From the NCBI RefSeq assembly GCF_008831285.2, contig NC_045138.2, positions 40,291,115 to 40,355,114 of the forward strand: a stretch of DNA of 64,000 nucleotides, read 5' to 3'. How positions within the stretch are numbered: position 1 is the first letter of the stretch; each line of letters begins with the position of its first letter. Below the pieces are notes generated by a model. It ran no database searches and was not told the origin of the DNA. It worked only from the letters and a program-made list of their open reading frames with translations. A program made the position numbers and the translations under genes. The stretch is from Nymphaea colorata. Its lineage: Eukaryota > Streptophyta > Magnoliopsida > Nymphaeales > Nymphaeaceae. Below are positions 1 to 12,482 of the stretch, one piece after another.

Positions 1-545
1 CAACTTTTCAATCTTCACAAATAGCCACTCAATTCTTTTTATAAAAAATTCTGGAAGAACAAATGAAAAACTTAATGCGAAACGATAGCGTACCAAATTA
101 CACCTCAAAATTGAATTTTTCTGAAAGAATTTAAAAACAATTAGGTGGTACTCTTTGAAAATTAAAATTAAAAATTTTGAGGAAAAAAAAAAAAACATTG
201 CAGTCAGTGGCATCGACCTCCTCACTGCATCAAGCAAGGATCAACGTTGATATGTAAAATTTGACTTGGATGATATGCAAATGTCGAGAACTTGTTTTTA
301 AAAATGTGTTAGGTGGCTATCTGTCAACATTGGAAAGCCGAGGGATGACAAGCAATTTGATTACTTTTTAAGCAGTGATATGCATTTTGTAAAAATAGTG
401 GGCGGCTGCCCTCTAACCGTCTGCTTTCCATCCGGCCGGCCGCCATTTTCTCTCACCGTTATTCTTTTTCTTCTTTCTTCTTCCTTGCTTTGTCATCGTT
501 TTCTATGCTGTCCACCTTTGGTCGTCAGTTGACCCCAGGCCTTCT

Positions 546-629
<84 letters not shown>

Positions 630-1602
630 TGTTTCCTTGTTATCATCTATACTTTTAATTTGTTTCTAATATTTCTCGCAGTTCATGTTTTATCGCAAAT
701 TAAACCCTACATATTGGAAACGAAAGCTTCTTTTTTTCGTGAGCATATTCTTATGCTACTAAAGTTGGAAAATTTTTTAAGTGAAGAGTAAATCAAAGAT
801 TTATAAAGCATTACATTATTTAAGTACGTCTTAACGAATACAGATGATAGATACGAGAGAGTATTTTAGATAAACATCTCGTGTATTTGTACGTATTTAT
901 CTTTTCTTTGTGCATGGTAGAGCGAGGCGAACGTATGAGGAAGAGATTGGAAGGAATTCTAAAATTACAAGCTCATTGGTCCATCTAAACTCAACTGTAA
1001 CGCGGCTTGAGACAGACGCATTAGATAACCTTGCTCGCATTTGCTTGATCTGATTGCATAAACTAATTAAAGATGTTAAAGCTTTTAGGACGCGATGAGG
1101 CAAAGTAGTTGACTGGTTATATTTTTGTTTCAAGAAATAATATTTATTTAAGAAAATCGCCAACCACAACTGGATCGTGAATATTCCGTTTGGCCGAATC
1201 TGCAACGTCGCCAATAGGATTCGATAAACGATTTTTACAACACTGCTTACCGTATAAGGTAAATCAAGTGACCATATTCCCAACTCCCCAAATTATATAT
1301 AAATGTATATGTATGGATTATCTTAACTAACCGTTTTGATGAAGCAAGATCTTTGGTTTCTTCATCCGTCCTTCTTCTTCTTCTTCTTCCTGTGAACTAC
1401 CTGCTTCTCATTTAACCACTTACAGATTCCATTGTTTAATATTGGCCATCTTTTCGTGGCTCAAGCACAAGCCCCGTTTGCTACTATTCTTTTCCTCCTA
1501 TCCCTCATCGTCGCTCCTTATTTATGATTCGAGTTCCGAACTTCTCTTTTTCTCCCGTCCTTCCTTCTTTATAGTTGGAAGGGGGAGCTTTGGAAGCCAG
1601 AG
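1..1602. other. Upstream intergenic / LBD promoter region
   Basis: No gene is recognised here. The stretch holds a compound (TC)n-(TA)n microsatellite at about 549-627, a short TTC-rich tract near 1373-1389 and an AT-rich segment with a TATA-like run around 1290-1310. The last few hundred bases should contain the promoter and 5' leader of the LOB-domain gene that starts at 1603. A minus-strand open frame at 897-1283 is discussed under findings. Confidence 0.5.
549..627. repeat. Compound (TC)n(TA)n microsatellite
   Basis: About 20 TC units run directly into about 19 TA units without interruption. It lies about 1 kb upstream of the LBD start. Such tracts are highly length-variable. Confidence 0.95.
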
Positions 1603-2373
1603 ATGCTAGGGATCAATGGCGAAGGCTCCCCACATCAGGCTTGCGCAGCGTGCAAGCACCAGAGAAGGAAGTGCACGCCCGAGTGCCCTTTAGCCCCTTT
1701 CTTCCCCGCAGAGAAGACCACCATCTTCCTCGCAGTGCAGAAGGTGTTCGGGGTGAGCAACGTCGTGAAGATGCTCCGGGAATTGGACAGCCATGAAAAG
1801 CGCCAACTTGCGATCAACTCCCTGTGCTGGGAGGCGCAGTGGCGCTTGATAGAGCCGACCGAGGGCTGCTTCGGCGAATTCAAGCGGATGACGGAGGAGC
1901 TCTGCTCGTACAAGAGGATGTTTGAGACGCATAACTGCAGCATCAAGGGCCATGGCGGCACTGGGAAGCCTGAGAATTTGAACCCCTCGGTTTACAGTAA
2001 CAATAACATCAATAACAGCGTCGCCAACAACTTCAATGGGGTGCTTACTGCTTCTAATACCAACAACAATGGTGGTCTTAACAGTGTGCATGAGTTGAAC
2101 CAGCCCTTCGTCTATGGCTTCAATAAAGGCAACTGTGGTGGTGGCCAGCTTCTTTATCAGCCTGCAATGGAAGGCACCGACCAACAATTGTTTTTCAGAG
2201 GTCTTTCTTCCCTTTTCTTTCTGCTTCATCTTCAAGTTAGTTTGCGCCCTTCTTCCATGCACAAAGCACAACCACTCACAGGTTTACCTTCGAAAGAAAT
2301 TTCATTAAAGGAAAAACAGCTAGTGTTGACACATTTAGGGGGCGGGGCGTTTGTAGAAATTTTAGATTCATGA
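1603..2373 (+). CDS. LOB-domain (LBD22/LBD27-like) transcription factor
   Basis: Plant-specific nuclear DNA-binding protein of the LATERAL ORGAN BOUNDARIES family. Residues 14-28 carry the CX2CX6CX3C zinc-finger-like motif (Cys14, 17, 24, 28). The block around residues 49-60 (FGVSN...ML) corresponds to the GAS block, and a short LX6LX6L-like region follows. FGVSN instead of FGASN, and the CWEAQWR...P..GC segment, are most like the LBD22/LBD27 branch, whose Arabidopsis member LBD27/SIDECAR POLLEN acts in male gametophyte division. The function here is inferred from the family. The first methionine lies 13 residues before the first motif cysteine, as usual. After the domain the protein is Asn/Gly-rich (residues 120-180). 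From about residue 200 the frame looks like noncoding sequence (pyrimidine-rich, LSSLFFLLHL), so the true C-terminus may come from a splice near 2200 to a downstream exon. The LOB domain itself is certain; the 3' end is not. Confidence 0.85.
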   Translation: MLGINGEGSPHQACAACKHQRRKCTPECPLAPFFPAEKTTIFLAVQKVFGVSNVVKMLRELDSHEKRQLAINSLCWEAQWRLIEPTEGCFGEFKRMTEELCSYKRMFETHNCSIKGHGGTGKPENLNPSVYSNNNINNSVANNFNGVLTASNTNNNGGLNSVHELNQPFVYGFNKGNCGGGQLLYQPAMEGTDQQLFFRGLSSLFFLLHLQVSLRPSSMHKAQPLTGLPSKEISLKEKQLVLTHLGGGAFVEILDS

Positions 2374-2379
2374 AAACCA

Positions 2380-2625
2380 AGTTTTTTAATGAGATTGAAA
2401 GACCTTTTTTTTTTTTTTTTAATTTAAGTAACACATTCAAAACCTGGTTTTTGAATAACCAAAGAGAGTCAGGTTTTTTGCTTCCTTGTCAAAACTGGGT
2501 TTTCCTCAAACCTGCTTTTGATGGCATTAAACACTCAAAAAACCTGGTTTGGAGACAAAATCAGGTTTTGAATTCAAAACCTTATTTTGGGGTGTCATCC
2601 AAACACCTAATACAGTTTAGGATCT
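2380..2625. repeat. MITE-like segment with repeated AAAACCTGGTTT motif
   Basis: Versions of AAAACCTGGTTTT and its complement recur at least six times between 2385 and 2590. The segment ends in a GTGTCATCCAAACACC phrase typical of the edges of small plant DNA transposons. Clean terminal inverted repeats and a target duplication could not be defined, so the family is unassigned. It begins at the extreme 3' end of the LBD reading frame. Confidence 0.4.
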
Positions 2626-2707
2626 TGTACATAAAAACATAGTTGACACTACGATAGTCTAATTAGGTAAGACTGACTGCCAATTTTAAAGAAGAACATA
2701 GGCTCTT

Positions 2708-2885
2708 AAAAGTCTAAGGCTGCATTTACTTGTATATAGGATTGACACCCATGAAAATCGAATTATAGACTGGCTGTCCCCAATTGTGAATAAGGAGTCT
2801 AACACTCCTTATCATCAGAAAGTCTAGGGTTGCTTCTGTGTGCATAGGGAGTTGACACCCAAGAAAATTAAATTAGGGACTCCCT
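2708..2885. repeat. Two diverged direct repeats (about 60 bp each)
   Basis: The segments near 2708-2770 and 2820-2882 share AAGTCTA(A/G)GG(C/T)TGC, then GTTGACACCC or ATTGACACCC, then A(A/T)GAAAAT, about 112 bp apart. They read as an old tandem duplication. Confidence 0.6.
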
Positions 2886-3300
2886 CTTTAGTATTAGTTC
2901 AACCAGCTATATCAAATCTTTTAGGGCTGTTTGGAGATAGGAGCAACAACAAATTGTTCTACAAATCTAACCTAAAGATTAAGGAGGATTATTATAGTGT
3001 TTCATGAATCCACTTCAATTTTTGGAATAGATTCATAAAACAGTTTGTTATTATTATTCCTATTATCAAATGGTCCCTTTGGGACTAAGAACTCCTTAAA
3101 ATATTCTGTATAGGGTGCTTGGACTTGCTTATGCATTCAATAGTTAAACAATGTTTTTTTTTTTTTTTTTCAACCCAAAACAATTTGGGTCCTTTTTTTT
3201 TTTGCTATTACAAACGAATCTCTTTCTCTATTCTTTCCCATTTGATTTTATGCAAATCCTTTTCTTTATCATCTAGATCGTCTTGGATTGCATGCTTAAT

Positions 3301-3368
3301 GCTCATAATTTTTGTACTTATATTCTAAAAAACTTACATATATATATATAAGTACAAAAATTATGAGC
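3301..3368. repeat. Perfect 23-bp foldback with 22-nt loop
   Basis: Bases 3301-3323 are the exact reverse complement of 3346-3368, with an AT-rich loop of 22 bases. The sequence could be the collapsed ends of a small foldback transposon. If transcribed it would form a stable hairpin. No gene model touches it. Confidence 0.9.
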
Positions 3369-5324
3369 CATATATGTGTAAATAAAGTGGCGAGGGACAA
3401 GTGGAAGTGGAAAAGAAAAAATTCAGACCATAATCAAACAACTCCTTCTAGCTGCAGAGATATCGTTTGTCATTCAAGAAAAACTCAGCTCCTAAAGCCT
3501 GGTTTTCTCCTCAAAGTCGAGGTGACTCCCAATCTTCTGGAGCGAATTTGCCAAGGCCTTCCATACCCTGCAACGCAAGCTGCTTCATTCGGCCGCTTCC
3601 AATCAAGTCGCCTCTATGATGCTGGGTAATAGTTTTTCTTGTCTATGGGAACCAAAAATAAAGGAAGTGTTATAACAAGAACCGATGGTATCAAAAAAGT
3701 TATGATTGTACTGAAGATCTATCTTCTCTCTTTAAAAAATAATAGTAATAATAATTAAACTATTAGCTTTTAGGTTAGCATTTCATGTTTAGGAAATTAA
3801 ATGATTTTTTTATGTTTTATGACATTCCAAATCAGGCATAAATTTAGTGTAGCTGGTCATATTTGCTGCGTAGATTCTTATAAGGGGCGCTCGAAATTGT
3901 TCTATGAATTTGCCCTATTTTCTGGGCAGATACATAAAAAGCAGTAATATTTTGTTACTGTTGTCAAACAGCCCATTATGGTATTGTTCACTTGAGGAGC
4001 AAACTGAAAGAGGAAAGTCTTGAATCCTCCTGTATCGCCCTCCTTGTTGTTATGTAACTTTAAAAATTTAATTATTCACCCTTACTAAATTTACGTTTTT
4101 TGAAATTTAGTTGTGTTTAATATTGTGTTACAAACGTTTAATCCAACAGTCTTGTCATATATCTTAATTGCTTTTGTTGATGTGAGTTGAAAATCACAAG
4201 ATTTTGATTGAAAATTAATTTCAATTTAGTTTTGTTTATTAATTTACAACTGATCATGCACTTTTTTGGTTTACTTTCTTTTAGACCTACTTGATGTGCT
4301 TAGTCTTTGCTAGCCCCACAAGCACTTTGAAAACATGATTAACAAAGTCATATCAAATAATTAAAGGGACACAACGGATGTACTTGCCTTCATGTTCCCA
4401 AGATTACGAGCAACAACTTTCTTACTCTAAGCTGTCTCTTTGCTTTTGTCACGTGACTCTTTAAGCAGTGTATGAACAGTTGATACATGATCAAAATTTC
4501 TTCAAATGCCTTTGCTTGATTTGATTTTTTTTTCCTTTTAACCATTTAAAGCAGATATTAAAATCTGCATATTGTTTAATGTAGGATTGATGTACATTTT
4601 CATTAGCATTAATAAAGGAAACCCAAAACCAAGAAGATATGGTAAGGAGCGGAGAAGTGGAATTAAGGGATTCATAAGTTAGAATCCCTCCTTTTTTGCT
4701 TTCCTTGTACTGTAGATTTTTTTCTTTTTTTTGGGAACATGAATGGCTTACTAGTTGTCTTTAATGGCTGCAAAACCAATGTAAACAGAACAGATTACCT
4801 GGTGAATGACTGTTAAAGTGAAGCACCAGCTAATTGAAATGCAACACTTATATGTACATATACAGTCACTAAACTACGACTCTAAGGTTTGGGTGACATC
4901 AAATTGTGGCATTTGATCTCCTTTTCATATGTCCTTTTTGCCTTTTTTGTTAGGGATAATCGTGCGATGGAGGAGAGGAGGAAGAAAAAGGAGGATGGGA
5001 GGGAGAGCTCTTCGCCGGCCGACGGCCTAAGCACCTCCATCAAGCGGCGGGAGGGAGAGAAGGACGGCTTTCTTCCCGTCCTGCCGCCACCCGATGGTGT
5101 GGGCACTGCTGTCGGCCAGCTGATAAGAAAGGGAAAAAAACCCCTCCCCTCTACCTCCTGTTTCTCTTTTCCTCCTCCATTCAAGGAGATCAAATGAGAG
5201 GCTGGGGCCTCTTTGATGGAGCGCTCTTATTTGATGTCTACGTATGTCACCAAAGTCATGGTTCAGTGACAAATATGTATGTGTCTGTGTATGTATTTTA
5301 CAAGAGAAAGAGTCTCATCTCTGT

Positions 5325-5345
5325 CACACACACACACACACACAC
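5325..5345. repeat. (CA)n microsatellite
   Basis: Uninterrupted run of about ten CA units in intergenic sequence. Confidence 0.9.
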
Positions 5346-8013
5346 TGCATTGTCTGATCATATCCATGGATTTATGGATATTGTGGGAAGACATTTTTGA
5401 ATGCATGCATCCATTCACATTTTGCAATGTTTGATTCATTAAATTGGTGCAGACCCATTGTTTGTGGTGTTGTCGGTCAAACAGGTGGCCTGCAAGAGAA
5501 CATGAATGGCCCACTGTGGGATGGAGAAGGACTATCGAAGAAGACGAATGGGAGGACTTAAGAGACGCAGATACATATATATATTAGATGGACATGTGAG
5601 AACCCTGGCGACCACGAGCTGGCGACACATGGGGACAAGCAGCACACGTGATTTAGAACAAGAAAACGATGTTCCTGCTCTTCCTTTCTGAAAAAAAAAA
5701 AATTCCATCTGTACGAAAGGAAAACATGGTCGCAGTCTCTCTCCCTCTTTCTTGCTTACGCAGTGCCTTCTTACTGCCTTACCAACTCCTTTATCCCTAT
5801 GCTTTTGGGATGTAACAGATCTTTCCCATTTATCGAGCATTGGAGTTCATGTAAAAAAATCGACTTGTTTTATCTTTCTCTGCAAAATAAAACTTCAAAG
5901 GGAATCTTTAGTTCTGCAGCCGCCATGCTTGGCCATTTCGATTCAATCGATCCCACTAATCAACAGAATTGATTTGTTATATGTCCTACTTATGGTCAAT
6001 AACAAATTTAACATCTAGTATGCAATCGACACAGATTCATGAAACAACCCTGCACTTCCATGAATCTATCATTGAACAGTAACAATATGCTATGTCACGA
6101 ACCGTCAAACATAGAGACTCATAGTCAAAGTCGTTCTCTAATTTAGTGACAAGAAAAGATGAAAGGGGGACAGTTCTTCAATTTTCTTGAGAAAAAAGAA
6201 ACTAGAATTTGACTGAAGCTTCATCCCTGTGCTACCAACCTCCATTTTTTTTTCTGAAATTATTCTTGTTCCTTGACCCCCCATCCGTCCGCGTCACCAA
6301 GCAATCCTTTCTCTTTTTTTTTTTACCCTCCCCTTTTATTTCACGTCAGTTTGGTTGCTTTTTCTTATGGAGGGGCCCTGAAGTGCCCTTTCCATACAAA
6401 AGTACAAAGTTCTTTTATTTTGTTTTAAAAGTTTTGGTCAAGTGTTGGAGAGAGAGAGGAAGTTGGTCACGGTCGATGGGCAGTCAAGGCGTTCAACAAG
6501 GGCTGGCTGAGCACTCGCGATGACGTAGAGAACTTCGTCCCAAACATGTCTGACAGATTCTTGTATTTAATGTTCTTCGTCCAACCCCAACAGCCCGACG
6601 ATTCTTATTATCCTATAAAAAAAAAACGTTTTTTTTTCGTTATTTTTAATTGACTTATTAAAAAAAAAAGAATGATATGTGCCAGCTCTTATTAGTCTAT
6701 ACGGTCACATGCGTGTGGGTATCATACGGGTATAGGTATGGGTACGATAACATAATAATTTTGAAAATTTTAGATACCCAGATATGATAAATTTTATATG
6801 ATCGAAAATAATAAAATGAAAAAAAAAAAAATTAACAGTTCACCCCTATAATAAAGTTTGTTTTATCACAAAAGTGTTGTTGAACATAAAGTTTGTTTTA
6901 TCGTTGAACATAAATGCTCTAATGAAGAGCCTCAGATTTGTTCGCTCATAAATTGAGATTTTACGAAATTTTCGTTTAATTTTGAGGAAAGGCCATCAAA
7001 TCAACAGATCCGGATGTCATATTGTGTAGAGCATAATTGAATTCAGTTATATCATGGAAAAATAAACAGCCAAATTCTAAGTCCATTCGGTCAAGTCTTT
7101 TGGTGCTGGACTCTTCACAAACCTGTGGCTCCAAACTGTGGTTGCGTGGAGGACGATGGTTTTTTTGTGGAACCATGGTGAGGGATTGGACGGATTTGAT
7201 GTTTTCTGAAAATTTGAAAATCTGCAAGGGGGGGGAAAATGGCTTTATCACGAACAATAGTAGGTGAATCATAGTTGCATGGTTTAGAATAAACTAAAAA
7301 AGACAAAAATTGTTTGTTAAATTTTTTCTAATAATTTATATATTATCTAAAGAAGGGACAAGGAAGCCCAGTCAAAGGCATGTGCCTAAATTAAGGGAGG
7401 CAACTTATATCTTTTCATCTTTCTCTAGTATATATTAACAAAATTATCGGACCACCCAGATTTCAAAGCAGCTCTCGTTTGTTATGATCTAGCATGACAA
7501 GAATGCACCTTGCTCAGTTACCTTTTTTTTTGGTGTCTTAGTGTTCAAAATTTTTCTTTAATCAATTTAACTGTAACAAGTGGAAAATTTTACATTTTTT
7601 AATTTTAGAAGCATTAATTGTAGAATAATTATGAACTCAAATTTGCACGTTTTCATTTTGTGATTTTTTTTAAGTTCGATAAGGATGGAGTATCTTAAAT
7701 TAAAAGGGCAGAAAGTGGCAAGGAGCCAAATGTTTTAGCCCGCCAGATAAAGAGCAGAAGGTGGGTGGGATTGATCGACGCCACTTTTCGTTTGAGCTTT
7801 TTCAGAAAAGCCCTTTACTTTATACTCATATTCCCAGAAACCAGCGTTTGCTTTACTATTTTTAAAATGGGTCCTTTTTCCCTTAAACCTTTACCTAAGC
7901 AAGTGGGTTTTTAGTGTTATGCATACTTGGCAGACCGGTAACTCCAATTTGGATCCACTGATGATTGGGTCACTGAGCTAGCGAGTTAACCTGTCGAATC
8001 GACTCATCAATTT

Positions 8014-8105
8014 GGTCGAGTTTTAAAATAACCTGAATCAGGAGCGAGTCGAGCCGAAGGGTCGAGTTTTAAAATAACCTGAATCAGGAGCGAGTCGGGC
8101 CGAAG
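8014..8105. repeat. 46-bp tandem duplication
   Basis: Two adjacent copies (8014-8059 and 8060-8105) differ at a single position near the end (GTCGAGCC versus GTCGGGCC). The near identity indicates a recent duplication. The unit contains the GAGTCGAGCC phrase also seen in the dispersed repeats near 20 and 22 kb. Confidence 0.9.
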
Positions 8106-9901
8106 GGTGAGGGGAACCAACCTTGACTCATGGTCTCGCGATGCATTTCGGTAAAAATTAAAATAATAGGCTAAAGTTTTTATAGTCTAAGTTTATTGAT
8201 GAAGCACTATTTTGGATTTAAATGGACAATGAAGGTTTCTTTCGTTAAGCAAACAAATGACTTTTCAAGTGTCATGTTTGCTCTTGCCTCAAGAATCAAC
8301 ACATCTCCCATCATTTAAAAGAAAAAAAACACATTTTTCAGTAGAAATTGCCGTTTTGTCAAACAAATATTGACGTCAATAAAGCTGCGATGCCATCGTT
8401 GTTCATCTTTAAACATTGATTTAGAGAGGAATAGAGATATATAAAAGGTACCCTTGGTATTTTTATTTTGCAAATAAATTGCTGATAATCAAAATTAGGG
8501 GTTGAGTGTTTCATAAATCTATCTTAAAGTTTTGAGCACACTAAAAATCTACCTGACTGCCTCACTCATTAAGATAGATTAATGCCATACTTACAAAATA
8601 TATTATTTGCCAAACGATTCTTTAATAAGAACATTTTGTGACTGTTTTATGAATCTATCTAAAAATTATCATAGATTTATAAAACAATAAAACTATTGTT
8701 CATAAACTTGGTTTTAAAACGAAGCTTCTCTAAGGCTTAGTAAATCACTTAAACAAAAAAAAGTAAAACTTTCCTAACTGACCAATGTTGTCAGAATGGG
8801 TTTGGATGGGTCGATTTGAATCCAATTTGCTGGCAAGTAAATGACCTATTCAACAATGAAATGCTGTCCTTTAACGACCTTTCAAACATTTTTTTAAGTT
8901 TTTTTGTGTTTTTAACTAACTTCTACATGTTTTTTTTTCCAAGAAAATCATTTGTTGGTACCTTTTTTTTATTTCACAACCAGTTCATAAATCGCTGAAT
9001 CGGCCAAGTCACCGAATGACCTTTACAATAAAATTTAGAAAAAGTGTACTTTACATCAACTTGTTAGCACAGAGGGGCACCGACATGGCCCCACGAGAGA
9101 ATTCCACCGACCACCATTCTTTATAAGCTCCGGCGACCCAAGTGTCGCCGGCCGGCCGACGAAAAAGGTGGTGGTAGGAAAGTGACCCAAATGTTTTGGC
9201 TGTAAATGAAGCCCCACCATCCACGCAACCCAATGTCCTTATCTAGCTATTGCCCTTCTTCTTCATCTACTTCCAGATATACTCTCCATTAATCTCCGCT
9301 TTTCCGTGATCGTTGTTAATCCATTGTTCAAATCTGATTATCCGAAAACCATGATCATACGAATGGTTGGTCCATCCTTACTGGGGTCTTACTTTTAGAC
9401 TACAATGAGAGAGAGACAAAAAGAAGATGAATTTGGAAAAACAATGAATGGCTGTACCAAATAGCGAATGAAAGGAGAACTGTTTGGAAAAATAAACGGA
9501 GAAAAATGAATTAAATTGAAGACGACAACATTCCCTCTGTATCCATATCTGGACCCTACCTCCTTCCCGTTGTTTCACACAACAGTTTGACCATTCAAAG
9601 ATTGATGGCTAGCATCCAAGAGCTGCAGTGTCAACAATGAAGTCATCAACCCAACGTCACCATTTGAGGTCTAAGCCCCAATTTTTCACATCAAAATTGC
9701 CTTTCATTCTGATTAAAGAAATGCCACAACAGATCTCCTGTCCCGCCCTTTCTCTTTCTTCCTCTGCTTCCTTGCAGCTTCGTTAAACTGCAACATCCCT
9801 CTCCGCCTCGTCCACTCAACCTCCCTGTACAAATATGCGCCAATCTCACACCAGGCAGCCATTCTTGAAGTTGGTCCTCCACCAAGACAGACTTCCTCAA
9901 G

Positions 9902-10471
9902 ATGGTCCCTCTCAAACACGAGCAGGACACGGAGCTCCCCCTTGATGAGAACGACTCCGGCGACATGGTTCTCTACAATATGCTGAACGAGGCCAGGAGC
10001 AGCGGGTGGACGCCGGAGAAAGATAACAGGCGGGCGCACAAGGCCCCCCAGCGTCAGAACTCCGGCGAGCGGCATTACCGGGGGGTGCGGAGGCGGCCGT
10101 GGGGCAAGTTCGCGGCGGAGATCAGGGACTCGAACCGCCAGGGGGCGCGAGTCTGGTTGGGCACCTTCGACACCGCTGAGGAAGCCGCCTTAGCCTATGA
10201 CAAGGCCGCATTTCAGATGCGTGGCGCGAAGGCCCTGCTCAATTTCCCGGCCAAGCTGCAGGCACCCGAGACTCAGCCGCCGTCGTGTTCTGATGCTGAA
10301 TCACAAGTTTACGACTCTTCCAGTAGCGGAGTCCCCGCGCAGATGTGTTCAAGTTTCCAGCAGGGGAGCTGGCCGGGATCCAGCAGTGGGTCGGTGACGG
10401 AACTTCACGACCTGGGCTCAAATTATACATATTACGCAGAGGGTTTCTTTGGTTATCCAAGCCATGGATGA
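9902..10471 (+). CDS. AP2/ERF transcription factor, ERF group IX-like
   Basis: Intronless 189-residue ethylene-response-factor protein, expected to act in the nucleus by binding GCC-box elements. The single AP2/ERF domain spans residues 58-116, opening with [19 protein letters not shown] and closing with ALLNFP. It keeps the WLGTF strand and the Ala and Asp positions in AAEIRD that mark the ERF rather than the DREB subfamily. The N-terminal VLYNMLNEA segment (residues 23-31) resembles the short conserved motif before the domain in group IX ERFs linked to jasmonate/ethylene defence. The C-terminal 70 residues are Ser-rich with acidic and aromatic residues, consistent with an activation region. 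There is no EAR-type repressor motif. A likely poly(A) signal AATAAA lies at 10659-10664. The exact orthologue is not assigned. Confidence 0.93.
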   Translation: MVPLKHEQDTELPLDENDSGDMVLYNMLNEARSSGWTPEKDNRRAHKAPQRQNSGERHYRGVRRRPWGKFAAEIRDSNRQGARVWLGTFDTAEEAALAYDKAAFQMRGAKALLNFPAKLQAPETQPPSCSDAESQVYDSSSSGVPAQMCSSFQQGSWPGSSSGSVTELHDLGSNYTYYAEGFFGYPSHG

Positions 10472-10658
10472 AGCTAAGATCCAGCAACAGAGCTCCCAAC
10501 TGAAGGCTCTTCAGATACGTGATACTGCTTTGTGTTGTGCCTCTATTTCAATTTGTGGGTTATGGGCGGTGTTGAGAATGAACGGTTTTTGTATATTATA
10601 TATGCTAAGGTTAGAGAACATTGCAGGTATATATTTCTTTAGGGCTCTGCCCCTGATT

Positions 10659-10664
10659 AATAAA
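10659..10664 (+). terminator. Putative poly(A) signal of the ERF gene
   Basis: Canonical AATAAA 188 bases after the ERF stop codon, in AT-rich sequence. Confidence 0.5.
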
Positions 10665-12468
10665 GTGTGAGTAGTAAGTACTACTTTGATCCACTTGAGC
10701 TGCCATTTTTTCCCAGCTAATAGCAACTGAAGAGTTTACTCATTTCTAAAAAACAGCTCCAATATTTGTTCGCAAACATGTGTATAAGCATGATTTCGAA
10801 TCTCTTGCCTGAGGCTGATCGGAATTATGTGAAACCCACTATCGAAGCAAGCAAGCAAACGGCGGTCAGCTGCAGACTAGCTCATCCTTTTCTCTCTGTT
10901 CTTGATGTTCTATGGTTTGTTTGTTTCTTAGTTTTTTGTTTTCTTGGTGACTACTTGTCATCCAATTTTTGTTAATGATTTCTCCATTTGCCGGAACAGT
11001 GAAACAAACAGCAGATTTCAGAGAGAGATAGATGGATGGTTGGGCCCCAGACCCAAGGTAAACAAATGTAGTTTTAAGGCATTTTAGAAGCTGGAAATTT
11101 GGAGACATGTGGGTGTTGGTATCTAAGCAATCAGGTGTGGTTGGGAAATTGACAAGAAATTCGGAAGTTCGTCCACTGCCATCGCCGGAAAATTCTTAGG
11201 TGGAACCACCAGATTTTGTTTTATTGAAATGTTTCTAAGGCCTCTTTTTGTTGCATCATCGAGTATTGGTGGTTCTCCTCCACGCGTGGCTCCAATAATT
11301 GTGGTAGCATCGTAAGAGCCACGAAAAAGTCTCTCCCAAGAAATACGGCACCACGTGCTTGGAAGAGGGCAACCTTTCCTTGAGATAAAGTTTTCCTTTG
11401 CTTTGACTTTTGAGGTTCTTACGATGCTCAACCAATGTTGAATGAAAATTCGCCCTCAAAACTTGTCTCACTTGTGAGGGCAAGAATTGTCCTAGCTTTT
11501 TCACCGGTAAAATGAAATTTAACTTTTTTGGGAGAACTCGTCCTTCATAAAACCAAAGAATTATCGATTTGCGAACCATGATTTTTCTTCCAAGTGCTGA
11601 AACCAATTTCAAAGATGTCAGGTTCATTCCCGAAAAATTACATTAAAATGCTGATTTCTGCAATTTGGCGACGACTTTCCTTGTGATGTCTCTGGAAATT
11701 TCAAGAAAAGGAGAGTTGGTAGACAGCCCGAATATTTCATGTAGGATCATATGAAGCAACATTAACATCACGGGCCATGAACGCTCATACCCTCTATGAC
11801 TTTATTTGAAAAGCAATCGCACAAGAAGATAAGATATGACGACGTGTCTGTGTTGGTTTCCTCTGCGGAGCACGGTATTTTGAATCCAACAGCAAAGGTT
11901 AAGAACAAGAACTCTCGAGGGACCATCTGATTACTTTATACCTGACATGAGATTCTGTGGTTCTGAGATCCATATATTTAAGATCCCAGTTCTGTTCCCC
12001 CTTCTTTAGAAAAGCAGAAAGAGAAGACCTTCCTTGCATGATCTCGGTTTGGAATTCTTTACAACGTAACTTGTAATTTCGGTTCGTTAAAACCTTGAAC
12101 ATTATGCATATCAGTTTCAGGGATCTCCCTAGAAGTGTTTAAGAATCAAGGATCTTGTGTTCGGTAAAACCTTGGACGTCCTCTAAAGTTTTGCTACATT
12201 AGCCAAATTATGCCATATCAATTTCGTGGATCTTAGCCTAGATGTGTTTGATAATTAAATATTTTAAATTCATTACTGAAGTCTGCCATAACTTTATTGA
12301 TGTAGTAGGGCCTTCACATTGCAATCCAAAGTTGAACAGGATAAGAACTAATCATACTTAAAGGTTCAAACTTCCATTTTATATTACCAGGGGATCCACT
12401 CGGCAGCTTAGGGAGATATGGAGGGGAGGTTGGCTTTTATTCTTAAGTTTATGGGTTTTGATCAAATT

Positions 12469-12482
12469 CCCCCCCCCCCCCC
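12469..12482. repeat. C14 homopolymer
   Basis: Fourteen consecutive C in otherwise AT-rich intergenic DNA. The exact count may be affected by sequencing error. Confidence 0.9.

Larger units (their letters stand above)
2374..9901. other. Gene-poor stretch with decayed repeats
   Basis: About 7.5 kb without a convincing gene. It holds a MITE-like segment (about 2380-2625), a pair of diverged direct repeats (about 2710-2890), a perfect foldback (3301-3368), a GA/TC-rich low-complexity block with overlapping open frames on both strands (about 4960-5200), a (CA)n tract at 5325-5345 and a 46-bp tandem duplication (8014-8105). Bases 9700-9901 are probably the 5' leader of the ERF gene. Confidence 0.6.

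Noticed and set aside
1635-2271. Minus-strand frames of 108 and 193 codons
   Set aside because: They are antisense shadows of the LBD coding sequence.
4882-5272. Overlapping open frames of 81-103 codons on both strands
   Set aside because: The block is GA/CT-rich and low complexity, which opens frames on both strands. The products have no recognisable domain and are mostly Glu/Lys/Ser/Pro.
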